From: BTUB01 sp964392765
GTDB taxonomy: Bacteria; Babelota; Babeliae; Babelales; Vermiphilaceae
Length of the DNA stretch: 27,420 nt
Direction of reading: 5' to 3'
Assembly: GCA_964392765.1 (NCBI GenBank)
Contig: CAYMRF010000011.1
Coordinates: 1-27,420 of the forward strand
Below are positions 1-9,600 of this stretch, piece after piece. The notes under the pieces are model-generated. The model was not told the DNA's origin and made no database searches. It worked only from the letters and a program-made list of their open reading frames with translations. Within the stretch, counting starts at the first letter, position 1. Each line of letters opens with the position of its first letter. Position numbers and translations under genes: made by a program.

Positions 1-696
1 GTTACCATTCTTGAGCAACTATTTGCCCATGCTCGCATTGGCAGGGCTGATATGGACGTGAGCAGCAAAAAAGTATTATGGCAAGAAACTATGAAATCAT
101 TTGAAGAGGGCTCAATCGATATTCTGGTGGGCACTCAAACTATCACCAAAGGATTTCATTTTCCGAATGTAACACTGGTAGGCATTTTGTGGGCAGACCT
201 AAATTTGCACTTTCCGGTTTATAACGCCGCAGAAACTTCTTTGCAACAACTCATTCAAGTAGCGGGACGCGCAGGCAGAGCGCGAGAAGGAAGCCAAGTA
301 ATTGTGCAAACCATGATGCAACATCCCATTTTTAATTATCTAAGCGAGACTGATTATCTTAAGTTTTATGATTATGAAATTCAAAATCGAAACAATGTGA
401 GTTATCCCCCTGCAATTAGGCTCGTAGAGATTGAATTAAAAAATAATCATGAAAATGAGATTGAAGATGAATCATTTGAACTGCTGGAACTCATGATGCA
501 CATTGCAAAGCAAAATAATTGGGATATTACCATTCTAGGCCCGGCAAAGCCGCCAGTAGCTAAAATAAAAAATACGCATTCACGCAAAATTTATTTAAAG
601 AGCGCACTAATAAGTTCATTAATTCATCTGTATAGAAAAATTGATAAGACAAAATTTAAAAGTCAGATTTTTTTTACTCCGAATCCCACGAACTGA
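1..696 (+). CDS. priA: Primosomal protein N' (PriA helicase), C-terminal part, 5'-truncated
   Basis: PriA is the superfamily 2 DNA helicase that reloads the replisome at stalled forks. The reading frame is open from base 1, so the gene starts left of the window; the internal ATG at 52 is not the start. The visible 231 codons cover the end of the second RecA-like domain and the C-terminal domain. Family landmarks are ARIGRADMD, DILVGTQTITKGFHFPNV (motif V region), the WADLNLHFPVYNAAE stretch (usually DADL..LPDFRAAER) and the arginine-finger motif QVAGRAGR. The short PriA C-terminal domain follows, including LGPAKPPVAKI. The Trp where most PriA proteins have Asp, just before ADL, is a mild oddity. 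The gene ends 3 bp from the convergent stop of the next gene, and no terminator hairpin separates them. Identification is secure from the motifs; the N-terminal DNA-binding and zinc-binding parts cannot be seen. Confidence 0.94.
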   Translation, partial: VTILEQLFAHARIGRADMDVSSKKVLWQETMKSFEEGSIDILVGTQTITKGFHFPNVTLVGILWADLNLHFPVYNAAETSLQQLIQVAGRAGRAREGSQVIVQTMMQHPIFNYLSETDYLKFYDYEIQNRNNVSYPPAIRLVEIELKNNHENEIEDESFELLELMMHIAKQNNWDITILGPAKPPVAKIKNTHSRKIYLKSALISSLIHLYRKIDKTKFKSQIFFTPNPTN

Positions 697-699
697 TGA

Positions 700-1437
700 T
701 TATAATAGATGCGCAATTAATTCAATGAGTTTTTTCTTAATGGGCATATTATAAATATAATCAATATGCACACTTCGATCTGCAAATTTCAAGTTAAGTG
801 CACCTTTGTAGTCTGCATATAAATCGTAAAAATCAAGAAATAAAAAGTTATTTTCTCGGCAAAGCTTTTGCAGTTTCTTATTCAGACTTTTGGTAATTTC
901 CACGCGATCAGCAAGAGACCCATAAAAAGGATAATCGGGATTCATGCGATCAATGCCATCCACGGGAGGCGTGACGCAACAAACAATCACCGTAAGATCA
1001 TCAAATAATTTTTGGTTCGCTTTTAACGTATTAATATAATTGAAAGCCAGGGTATTAATAATCTCATTTTCATCACGCTGCTTCTCATCTCTTTGCTTGC
1101 CAATATGGCACCGCACATCAATTTCGCCAAAAACAAATAGTGCAATGTCGTGCTCTTGAGCGCCTCTTTTTTTTGCGTTTAAAAATTTAATCCCATCACG
1201 GCCCACGCGATGCATGGTAATAGGACCAAGCCAATTAACGCTAAAAGGAAGAATTAGTTGTTTATCATTAATCGCAACAGACAAATCGAATTTTTCAAAA
1301 TTTTTTAATAGCGAATCTTGTCTGAAACAAAATGAAGCATGACTATCTCCAAAAATATGAATAGTTCTAGAAAATAGTGAACCATTACTCAGCACTATTA
1401 TAAACGCTAATATATGGGTAAATTTAATCACCTTCAT
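700..1437 (-). CDS. Exported SGNH/GDSL-hydrolase-like protein
   Basis: A 245-aa protein with an N-terminal signal peptide (about residues 1-23, cleavage near LFS-RT). The mature part opens with HIFGDSHA (28-34), matching the block I nucleophile motif GDS of SGNH hydrolases, with Ser32 as candidate nucleophile. FGEIDVR (103-109) resembles the block with catalytic or oxyanion residues in GEID-type SGNH proteins. SVHID (222-226) offers a candidate catalytic His224. These features suggest an esterase or acyl-/acetyl-hydrolase acting outside the cytoplasm, perhaps on a polysaccharide; the substrate is unknown. A short direct repeat KQRDE-KQRDE (114-123) lies in a loop. The start is supported by AAGGAG about 6 nt upstream. 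The gene is head-to-head with an exported glycosyltransferase-like gene (1519), with about 80 bp between starts, so the two may act on the same glycan; that is inference. Confidence 0.72.
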   Translation of the reverse strand: MKVIKFTHILAFIIVLSNGSLFSRTIHIFGDSHASFCFRQDSLLKNFEKFDLSVAINDKQLILPFSVNWLGPITMHRVGRDGIKFLNAKKRGAQEHDIALFVFGEIDVRCHIGKQRDEKQRDENEIINTLAFNYINTLKANQKLFDDLTVIVCCVTPPVDGIDRMNPDYPFYGSLADRVEITKSLNKKLQKLCRENNFLFLDFYDLYADYKGALNLKFADRSVHIDYIYNMPIKKKLIELIAHLL

Positions 1438-1518
1438 ACGCTTCTCCTTTTTGGAACAGTTTTATTTTTTCTTAAACCTGCTAAAAGTAAATTTAACTTA
1501 AAAAATAAAAGGGAAACC

Positions 1519-2685
1519 ATGAAGCACCCAAATACTATTTTATTAGTTCTTCTTACTATTTCTTCATTCTGCCATGCGGGCCTCTTTAAAGATATACTTT
1601 CTTCTTCGTCAAAAAAGTCTCAATGCGCTATCACCTATAAGATAGAATCATGGCGCCGATTAGGCGATCATATTCTCACGTTTTGCCGAGCAAAGCTTCT
1701 TTCAATAGCGTATAACATTCCTCTGTATTACAAGCCTTTTACTTACTCAGATCAATTCGCATTACACAACAAAGAAACTCTTTTAACTCCAGAAATTGAA
1801 AAAAAATACGATACGATCACGCCACTTAACACCATTAAAGAATTCGAAGAAGGGCTTAAGAGCGGAAAATCAATCTTATTTGAATCCCATTTTCTTACTG
1901 AAACTCCTTGGCTTTATACCTATTCACGCCAAAATAGAGATTTTGAATTAGAAATTAAAGCACTTCTCACTCCAATTTTCTCAATTGAATCTTTGCCTAA
2001 ACCAGAAAGCGTAGTAACCGTTGCATTGCATGTGAGAAAAGGAGGGGGCTATGATATACCCACCGCCTCAAAGCAAGAGTATGATCTCAATGAAGAGCCT
2101 ATAAAAGGCATCTACTTAAAGAAGAATGCCCCTGTTAATTCTTGCACAGATATTTGGCCTATTAAATGGCCTTACAGTTTTAAATTCATAGAAGAAGTAA
2201 ATAAATTTGCGCATCAAAAGACTCATTTTGCTGATTACGTATGGCCTATTAAATTTCCGTGTGATCAGTATTACATTGATCATTTGAGATATTTGAGTAA
2301 GTTTCTTAAAGATCGGCAATTACTCGTATATTTATTCACTGATGATCCTAACCCTGAGGTAATCATGCAACGATATAGTCAAGCTCTTGCAGATTGCCCT
2401 CGCATAATCTTTTCTTATCGCCAAGCGGGAAATCATCATACCAAAAATGTTTTGCATGATCTTTTTGCAATCGTGCAATGCGATTGCTTAATTAGCGCAA
2501 GTTCATCGTTTGCACATGTTGCTCAACTACTCGGAGATCATTCAATATTGATCATGCCAATTCATGCAACAACTTTCCCTGATAAAGTAGTTATGGATAA
2601 AGTGGCAGTTTTTGGAGTAAATGCAGCGCTCGATTATGAAAATAGAACGCTGCATTATAATGAATTATTATATCAAGTCGACTGA
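1519..2685 (+). CDS. Exported GT11/fucosyltransferase-like glycosyltransferase
   Basis: A 388-aa protein. I chose the ATG at 1519 over an in-frame ATG at 1414 because it follows AAAAGGGAAA and starts a clean signal peptide (MKHPNTILLVLLTISSFCHA, cleavage about 20/21). The 1414 start would lie inside the divergent gene. The rest resembles the alpha-1,2-fucosyltransferase (GT11) and related GT-B folds. SWRRLGDHILTFCRAKLLS (44-62) stands where GT11 has GGLGNQLFQYA. HVRKGGGYD (171-179) matches the HxRxGDY donor-site motif, LFTDDP (272-277) matches the F-S/T-D-D motif, and DLFAIVQCDCLISASSSFA (314-332) matches the D-L-x-x-M-x-x-C-x-x-x-I-x-A-N-S-S-F motif. The GDY is changed to GGGYD, so activity is uncertain. 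A cleavable signal peptide on such an enzyme is unusual because nucleotide sugars are cytoplasmic. The 3' end overlaps the convergent adhesin gene by 13 bp (2673-2685). Confidence 0.65.
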   Translation: MKHPNTILLVLLTISSFCHAGLFKDILSSSSKKSQCAITYKIESWRRLGDHILTFCRAKLLSIAYNIPLYYKPFTYSDQFALHNKETLLTPEIEKKYDTITPLNTIKEFEEGLKSGKSILFESHFLTETPWLYTYSRQNRDFELEIKALLTPIFSIESLPKPESVVTVALHVRKGGGYDIPTASKQEYDLNEEPIKGIYLKKNAPVNSCTDIWPIKWPYSFKFIEEVNKFAHQKTHFADYVWPIKFPCDQYYIDHLRYLSKFLKDRQLLVYLFTDDPNPEVIMQRYSQALADCPRIIFSYRQAGNHHTKNVLHDLFAIVQCDCLISASSSFAHVAQLLGDHSILIMPIHATTFPDKVVMDKVAVFGVNAALDYENRTLHYNELLYQVD

Positions 2686-5600
2686 TCGCGTAATTCCTGC
2701 AAACGATAAACCAAAGCGCTCAACGCTTCATATTGCTTTTCCAAGGCATCAATATCATCTTCTTGTTCAGCTAATAAGAGATCGTAGTCTTGTATCTTAC
2801 TATGATGAATTTTCAGTTGCTGAATCATGAGAGGAAGCAATTTATCTAATTTCAGAAATTTCGATCCATCAGCTTCTACCAAAATGAGATCAGGGAAAAT
2901 GGACTCAATTTGCTTACTCGATAAAGTAATTTCCATTTTTTCAGAATTATCTTCGGATCTTATTATTTTAGATAAAATATCGATATCAACAAGTTTTTCA
3001 CTCGCTGATCGAATTGCGTCGGTATTTCTTTCAAAGAAATCTTCTTCTGCAGAGAAAGGGATCGATGCAAAACATAATGCACAAGCACCTTGAACTAAAT
3101 TACCCAAAGGGGTAACTTGTACAAATTTGTTTGCAGGGATTGCAGCGCCGATATCGGTTATGCCATAGAGCCATGCCGCTATGTTCAATGGATTTCCAAT
3201 GGCTATTGTATCAAGGGGTGCCGTTGTGGAATTTCCAATCGCGATGGAATTTACTCCCAACGCTTTAGCTCCATCTCCTATAGCAATGCATCCAATCCCT
3301 ACCGCATTTGAATTTCTACCGATCGATATGGCACCATTACCAGGCGCCACCGCAACTTTACCTATTGCTATCGATGATGATCCAGCACTCACCGCAGTGG
3401 CACCTATTGCAATCGATGAATCGCCATCTGCATTAGATAGGTTTCCGATAGCAATATTATTTGATCCAACTAATACTTTGGCTTGAGTTCCTATTGCAAT
3501 CGAAGATAAACCATACGCAGTTGCATAGGTTCCAATCCCGATGGCATACAGATTTTGGCATCGCGCATACGATCCAATTGCAGTATTATATTCTGTTGCA
3601 TCTCCGGACCCCGCGCCATATCCTAAAACCTGGTTATAATCACCTTTTGAAAATGCATAAGAACCTATTATCGTGCTCGCATTTATTGAAGTAAGTCCTC
3701 CACCTCCGGCTGGATTTCCATTTACATAATCTCCTAACAGAGCATTATGATTTCCTTTAACTCCCGAAATAGCCCCAATATTAGTGTTATAATCACCAAA
3801 AGCAAAATTACTATCGCCTGCAATAACATTAAATTTGCCTGGCGTTGCTGGTCCCACCTCTCCCTGAATACGAGCGGTACGTCCTATAGCAATGTCATTG
3901 TTTCCATATACTACAGTGTTTGCACCTATCCCGATTGAACCTACACCATCTACCGTTGTTTTATTACCAATCGAAATAGGGTAAACATTTAATGCGTAAG
4001 CGTTATATCCTATTGCAACGTTTCCATAAGGATCAAAGAGACCTGGTACCGCTTGCTGGGTAAATCCAGCGTATGCTTTCTGGCCTATTACCACCACTCC
4101 TTGAGTCTGAGGAACCTGCACAAGATTAAAAATATCCACCGCATTTTGAGCATCTTGGCCAATAATTACATCGTTGTAACCATAATCATTCGCACGATCG
4201 CCAATACAAACATTATTGAACCCCCCGGACCCATAGGCGAATGCGCCCATAAAAGTATTTTTATAAGAAGGTGGACCTGATGGAAATATGCCGGCTTGCG
4301 AACCGACCACAGTATTTTCATAGCTATATTCTTCAGCATAATGAGCTTTATATCCAACAGCAGTATTATCTGTGCCCAATGATGAAACTATGGTTCCCAC
4401 GTTATAGAGCATTGCCTGATATCCTACTGCAACGTTGTGCAAGCCATATGTATTACTCGCCAGAGAGAGCGAGCCAACAGCAGTATTTGCGTCAACGCGA
4501 TTTGCTATTAAGGATTGGAATCCTACCGCCACATTATCGCTCATCGATAAAATTGGCAGTAAAGAAATAGGATTAAAAATTGAACCAGAACCTCCAATTG
4601 CACGGTACCCCACAGCAACGTTTCTATTGGGGTTAATCACATTGCCCAATGCTTCAACACCATCTACAACGTTGTAAAATGGAGCAACTGCAAGACTCAT
4701 GCTAGAATAACCAATTGAATCATTATAATAACCAACTACACTCTTGGGCATTGATGATGCACCAGCCGTAGTATTAAATGATCCAATAGTATTTGCAAGC
4801 ATTGCGCTTGCACCAGAAGCAGTATTATAGCTCGATTCATTAACATACAAAGCACTTGCTCCAATCGCCGTATTTTGAAATCCAACAATGTTATATTTTA
4901 AAGAGCGGCTTCCCACAGAAGTATTCTCGAATCCTTGCAAATTGTATTCCTGGGACGTATGCCCAACGGCAGTATTAGCTGATCCTAAATAGCGAATTGG
5001 AGTGTCTACACCTAAGTTGCTTTCCAGTGCTTTGAACCCCACTGCGGTTAATTCCGCACCAAACTCATTGTCATGTAAGGCAAATGCGCCAACCGCTGTA
5101 TTATTATCTTCAAGATTATCGTGAAGGGCTTCATACCCAATTGCGGTAGTGTAACTATTATATATAGTAGAATAGGCCGGTTGATAACCCCAAGCGGTAT
5201 TACCGTTTCCACCCACAAGAGATCCGATTGAAAAGACTCCGCCGGCAGTATTTGCATTGCCATAGATGCTTGAGGTTAACGCATGGCATCCAAATGCAGA
5301 GTTATCGGTACCCACTTGATTGTTTTGCATAGCACTTTCACCCACTGCCGTATTATCAGTTCCATTGGCGATTGGATTAGTATTATCACCCACTGAGAGG
5401 TTACAGTTTGCTATATTGGTTGCAAGTACTGATCCACCATTAATTTCAAAATATGAGTTGGTGCTAATAGGCCCTTCTACGCTCAATCCCCCGCAAATAT
5501 AGACATCTTTGCCAAATGCAGCGCCACCATCAACTACGAGTGCGCCATTTTTACAGTTGGTGCTATTGGTTTGATCAAAAATATGCACTTTTCCGCACAC

Positions 5601-6614
5601 ATTTAAATCACCGCCAATACCCTCGCCGCCAGCAACTACCACTGCACCATCAATGCAGCTGGTACTATTGGTAGTATTTGAGACGACTACTTGCCCGGCA
5701 ATATTAGTGTTGCCACCAATGCCAACGCCACCATCAACAACAAGAGCGCCGTTATTAGAATCACTGCTCGGCGTAGAATTAATTAAATGCGTAACGCCAC
5801 CGACATTCAGATTCCCACCAACTGCTTCTCCTCCGGCAACCACTAATGCCCCCGAATTGAGATCTTCACTTTCTGTTTTTGAATTAATCTTTACCGAACC
5901 GCCTACATTTAAATTAAGGCCAATGCCAACGCCACCGGCAACCACTAATGCGCCGTGCGCAGTATCTAGACTCGCCTTATTATTAAAAATATGTTCGGTA
6001 CCGCAGACATTGAGATTACCTTTGATGCCAACGCCTCCTAATACTTGCAATGCGCCAGAATTACAGTCAACGCTTTCGCTTGCATCATTAATCGTTACTA
6101 CGCTGCTAAAATTCCCCTCGCCAGAACCTTCACCCTCATCCGAATCGCAAAGAAGGTTATTTTTGTTACAGGGAAAGTTTTCACGATTACAACAGATGCC
6201 ACTCGTTCCAATAAGTGCGCGATCCACGTTTGGACCACTTTCCATCTGAGGTGAATCCTCTAACTCTTGCTGAATTTTTGGAAGATACACTTCAATCATC
6301 TCATGGACTTGAACATCATCATGCGCCAGAGTATCGGATAACTTCTTCAGCTCACGCATACTTTGGTTGATCAATGATTTTGAGACCGCAGATGTACCTT
6401 CTTCAAGTAACGTTACCGTTTTATTGAACGCACCCATATGAGAACTATATTTTTTATCTATACGTGAATTCAAGAGCACTAATCTTTTTGCTGCTTTTCG
6501 AGGAACTTCTATTTGCTCATTTGCCAGAGGACCAAGAAAGAGCTTACTTTCGGCAGAATTAATGCTTTGCATAATGAGTATGCTTAGCATTATATAGTGT
6601 AAAACTTTCATCAT
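2673..6614 (-). CDS. Giant YadA-head-like exported surface protein (paralogue 1)
   Basis: A 1313-aa protein, probably a trimeric fibre or adhesin on the cell surface. In order: signal peptide (1-20), alpha-helical segment (about 38-125), Cys-rich neck CCNRENFPCNKNNLLC (141-156), acidic Gly/Ser linker, six ~35-aa beta-repeats of type GALVVxGGxGIGGNLNVGG (about 187-378), and a long stretch of YadA-like head repeats (about 400-1150) with NTAVGxxA and SIAIGxxAxAxG units. A C-terminal region (1160-1313) has a WLYGITDIG...VQVTPLGNL leader, a possible degenerate S74 chaperone segment (SSKQIESIFPDLILVEADG) and a terminal coiled coil (QEDDIDALEKQYEALSALVYRLQEL). No YadA-type beta-barrel anchor is visible, so attachment is unexplained. 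AAGGAAAAAG precedes two adjacent ATGs (6614 and 6611); either could be used. Its start lies 36 bp downstream of the stop of paralogue 2, probably in one transcript. Recognition rests on repeat motifs; a function in host attachment is inference. Confidence 0.82.
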   Translation of the reverse strand: MMKVLHYIMLSILIMQSINSAESKLFLGPLANEQIEVPRKAAKRLVLLNSRIDKKYSSHMGAFNKTVTLLEEGTSAVSKSLINQSMRELKKLSDTLAHDDVQVHEMIEVYLPKIQQELEDSPQMESGPNVDRALIGTSGICCNRENFPCNKNNLLCDSDEGEGSGEGNFSSVVTINDASESVDCNSGALQVLGGVGIKGNLNVCGTEHIFNNKASLDTAHGALVVAGGVGIGLNLNVGGSVKINSKTESEDLNSGALVVAGGEAVGGNLNVGGVTHLINSTPSSDSNNGALVVDGGVGIGGNTNIAGQVVVSNTTNSTSCIDGAVVVAGGEGIGGDLNVCGKVHIFDQTNSTNCKNGALVVDGGAAFGKDVYICGGLSVEGPISTNSYFEINGGSVLATNIANCNLSVGDNTNPIANGTDNTAVGESAMQNNQVGTDNSAFGCHALTSSIYGNANTAGGVFSIGSLVGGNGNTAWGYQPAYSTIYNSYTTAIGYEALHDNLEDNNTAVGAFALHDNEFGAELTAVGFKALESNLGVDTPIRYLGSANTAVGHTSQEYNLQGFENTSVGSRSLKYNIVGFQNTAIGASALYVNESSYNTASGASAMLANTIGSFNTTAGASSMPKSVVGYYNDSIGYSSMSLAVAPFYNVVDGVEALGNVINPNRNVAVGYRAIGGSGSIFNPISLLPILSMSDNVAVGFQSLIANRVDANTAVGSLSLASNTYGLHNVAVGYQAMLYNVGTIVSSLGTDNTAVGYKAHYAEEYSYENTVVGSQAGIFPSGPPSYKNTFMGAFAYGSGGFNNVCIGDRANDYGYNDVIIGQDAQNAVDIFNLVQVPQTQGVVVIGQKAYAGFTQQAVPGLFDPYGNVAIGYNAYALNVYPISIGNKTTVDGVGSIGIGANTVVYGNNDIAIGRTARIQGEVGPATPGKFNVIAGDSNFAFGDYNTNIGAISGVKGNHNALLGDYVNGNPAGGGGLTSINASTIIGSYAFSKGDYNQVLGYGAGSGDATEYNTAIGSYARCQNLYAIGIGTYATAYGLSSIAIGTQAKVLVGSNNIAIGNLSNADGDSSIAIGATAVSAGSSSIAIGKVAVAPGNGAISIGRNSNAVGIGCIAIGDGAKALGVNSIAIGNSTTAPLDTIAIGNPLNIAAWLYGITDIGAAIPANKFVQVTPLGNLVQGACALCFASIPFSAEEDFFERNTDAIRSASEKLVDIDILSKIIRSEDNSEKMEITLSSKQIESIFPDLILVEADGSKFLKLDKLLPLMIQQLKIHHSKIQDYDLLLAEQEDDIDALEKQYEALSALVYRLQELRDQST
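3175..3692. repeat. 518-bp tract identical to 7144-7661 (gene conversion copy A)
   Basis: Base-by-base comparison at a constant offset of 3969 finds no mismatch across 518 bp. It encodes about residues 975-1147 of paralogue 1, the SIAIG-type YadA head repeats. The left boundary is CCATG against CCACG at 3174/7143. The right boundary is GTAAGTCC against GTGAGCCC from 3693/7662. Outside these limits the two genes differ at many third codon positions even where the protein is the same. Confidence 0.93.
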
Positions 6615-6650
6615 CTTTTTCCTTTTTTCTTTTAAATTCTTTCTTATTAA

Positions 6651-9600
6651 CTAAGATGCTTGAAAACATTGCAGCTGATAAATTTGCGAATTTAACTTTT
6701 GAAATTTCTTATGAAGCGCTTCTCTTTTACGATTTTGAGTTATTAATTGCTTATGCGATTCTTCAAGATTAGTGCTGTGAATTTTTAATTGCTGCACTAA
6801 AAGAGGAATTAATTTATCCCCTTTAAGCAACTTTGATCCATCTGCTTCTACTAACACTAAATCAGGGCATATGGCCTCGATCTGTTTGCTTGAAAGACGC
6901 AGATCAGTGTTTTGGCTATCGTCACATTTAATTATTTTAGATAATACATCAATGTCTATAAGTTTTTCGCCTATCGAACGCGTAGCACTATCGTTTCTTA
7001 ACATATCTTCTTCACCGAACAACGGAATCATAGACTTAAAGCATAAAGGACATGTGCCTTGAACTAAATTACCCAAAGGGGTAACTTGTACAAATTTGTT
7101 TACTGGAATTGCATTGCCGATATCGGTTATGCCATAGAGCCACGCCGCTATGTTCAATGGATTTCCAATGGCTATTGTATCAAGGGGTGCCGTTGTGGAA
7201 TTTCCAATCGCGATGGAATTTACTCCCAACGCTTTAGCTCCATCTCCTATAGCAATGCATCCAATCCCTACCGCATTTGAATTTCTACCGATCGATATGG
7301 CACCATTACCAGGCGCCACCGCAACTTTACCTATTGCTATCGATGATGATCCAGCACTCACCGCAGTGGCACCTATTGCAATCGATGAATCGCCATCTGC
7401 ATTAGATAGGTTTCCGATAGCAATATTATTTGATCCAACTAATACTTTGGCTTGAGTTCCTATTGCAATCGAAGATAAACCATACGCAGTTGCATAGGTT
7501 CCAATCCCGATGGCATACAGATTTTGGCATCGCGCATACGATCCAATTGCAGTATTATATTCTGTTGCATCTCCGGACCCCGCGCCATATCCTAAAACCT
7601 GGTTATAATCACCTTTTGAAAATGCATAAGAACCTATTATCGTGCTCGCATTTATTGAAGTGAGCCCACCACCTCCGGCAGGATTTCCATTTACATAATC
7701 GCCAAAGAGAGCATTATGAGATCCTTTGACTCCTGATATCGCGCCAACATTCGTGTTATAATCACCAAATGCAAAATTACTATCACCGGCAATAACATTA
7801 AATTTGCCCGGCGTTGCTGGACCCAACTCTCCCTGAATACGCGTGGTACGCCCTATAGCAATATTATTTTTACCGTATACGTTGCTTAGTGCCCCTATGG
7901 CAATCGAGGTAGATCCATCTACAGTTGCTTTTTGGCCAATAGAAATGGGATAAACACCTAATGAGTATGCATTGTAACCTATTGAAACGTTTCCATATGG
8001 GTTAATTTGATCCAATTCCGAAATACCTGCATATGCTTTTTGGCCTATTACCACAACACCAGTTGTATCAGGAACCACAATGGCATTGAAAAAAATATCA
8101 ATTGCATTCTGTGCATCTTGACCAATAATTACATCATAATTACCATAATCATTTGCTCTATCTCCAATGCATACATTATAAGAACCAGCGGCATTATACG
8201 TGAACGCCCCGAGCAAAGTATTTTTAAAGGTTGGGATCTTTGTGATTGCACTTACTGTAATTGATTGTGATCCAACTCCGGTATTTTCATAACCATTTTC
8301 TTCTGCATATAAAGCCTTGTAACCCACGGCAGTATTATCAGTTCCCAAAGATGAAACTATTGTTCCAATATTGTATCGTAACGCCTGATATCCAACTGCA
8401 GTATTATGTAATCCATAGATATTACCCTCCATGGATTGTGATCCAACTGCCGTATTCGCATCTACACGATCTTGTATGAGCGACTCAAATCCTACGCCCA
8501 CATTATCGCTCAAAGAAAGAACTGGAAGATAGGAAATAGGGTTTAAAATTGTTGCCTCTCCTCCGATTGCTTCATAACCAATTGCAACATTTCGAGTAGG
8601 ATTTATTACATTCTCAAGGGCTTCGCATCCGTTAACCACGTTATAAAACGGCGCAATAGCAACAGCCAAACTTGAATAGCCCGTAGAATCATTATAATAT
8701 CCCACAACACTAAGGCCTAAAGAATCACCGCCTTGCGCGGTATTAAATGATCCAATCGTATTATACGCCATTGAGGCAGCTCCTATAGCCGTATTATAAC
8801 TTGAGAGATTTGCATTAAGCGCTGATGCTCCTGCCGAAGTATTAGAAAAACCTACAAGGTTATATTGTGAAGACAAACTTCCTACTGAGGTGTTATCAAA
8901 TCCTTGCAAATTATATTCTTGTGATTCATGGCCAACAGCAGTATTAGTTGATCCTAAATATGCTACAGGAAGATCAAGGCCTAAATTGCTCTCAAGCGCT
9001 TTGAATCCAACCGCAGTGAGCTCTGCTCCAAATTCATTATCATGCAATGCAAATGCACCGACACCCGTATTGTCGTCGGTGAGATTTTCATGCAATGTTT
9101 CGTATCCAATTGCGGTGGTATAACTATTATAAATGGTAGAATAGGCCGGTTGATACCCCCATGCCGTATTACCATTTCCACCAACAAGAGATCCAATTGA
9201 AAAGACTCCGCCGGCAGTGTTTGCATTACCGTAGATGCTTGAGGTTAATGCATGGCATCCAAATGCAGAGTTATCAGTGCCCACTTGATTATTTTGCATG
9301 GCACTTTCGCCCACTGCAGTATTATCAGTTCCATTGGCAATCGGATTGGTATTATCGCCTACGGAAAGGTTACAGTTGGCGATATTTGTTGCAAGGACTG
9401 ATCCGCCATTAATTTCAAAATACGAATTGGTACTAATAGGCCCCTGTACATTAAGGCCTCCACAAATATAGACATCTTTTCCAAACGCAGCACCACCGTC
9501 TACTACCAGTGCACCATTTTTACAATTAGAACTATTGGTTTGATCAAAGATATGCACTTTCCCGCACACATTTAGATCGCCGCCAACTCCTTCACCACCG

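Noticed and set aside
1414..1518. Upstream ATG extending the glycosyltransferase by 35 residues
   Set aside because: It lies inside the divergent hydrolase gene and would bury the signal peptide; the ATG at 1519 has a ribosome-binding site.
3181..3486. Identical 101-aa open frames at 3181-3486 and 7150-7455
   Set aside because: They are identical only because the underlying DNA is the converted tract; they lie antisense to the adhesin head repeats.
5653..6249. Pro/Thr-rich open frame of 198 aa opposite the giant adhesin, with a similar frame at 9622-10242
   Set aside because: These are antisense shadows of the Gly/Ala-rich beta-repeats in both paralogues; no ribosome-binding site or credible protein pattern.
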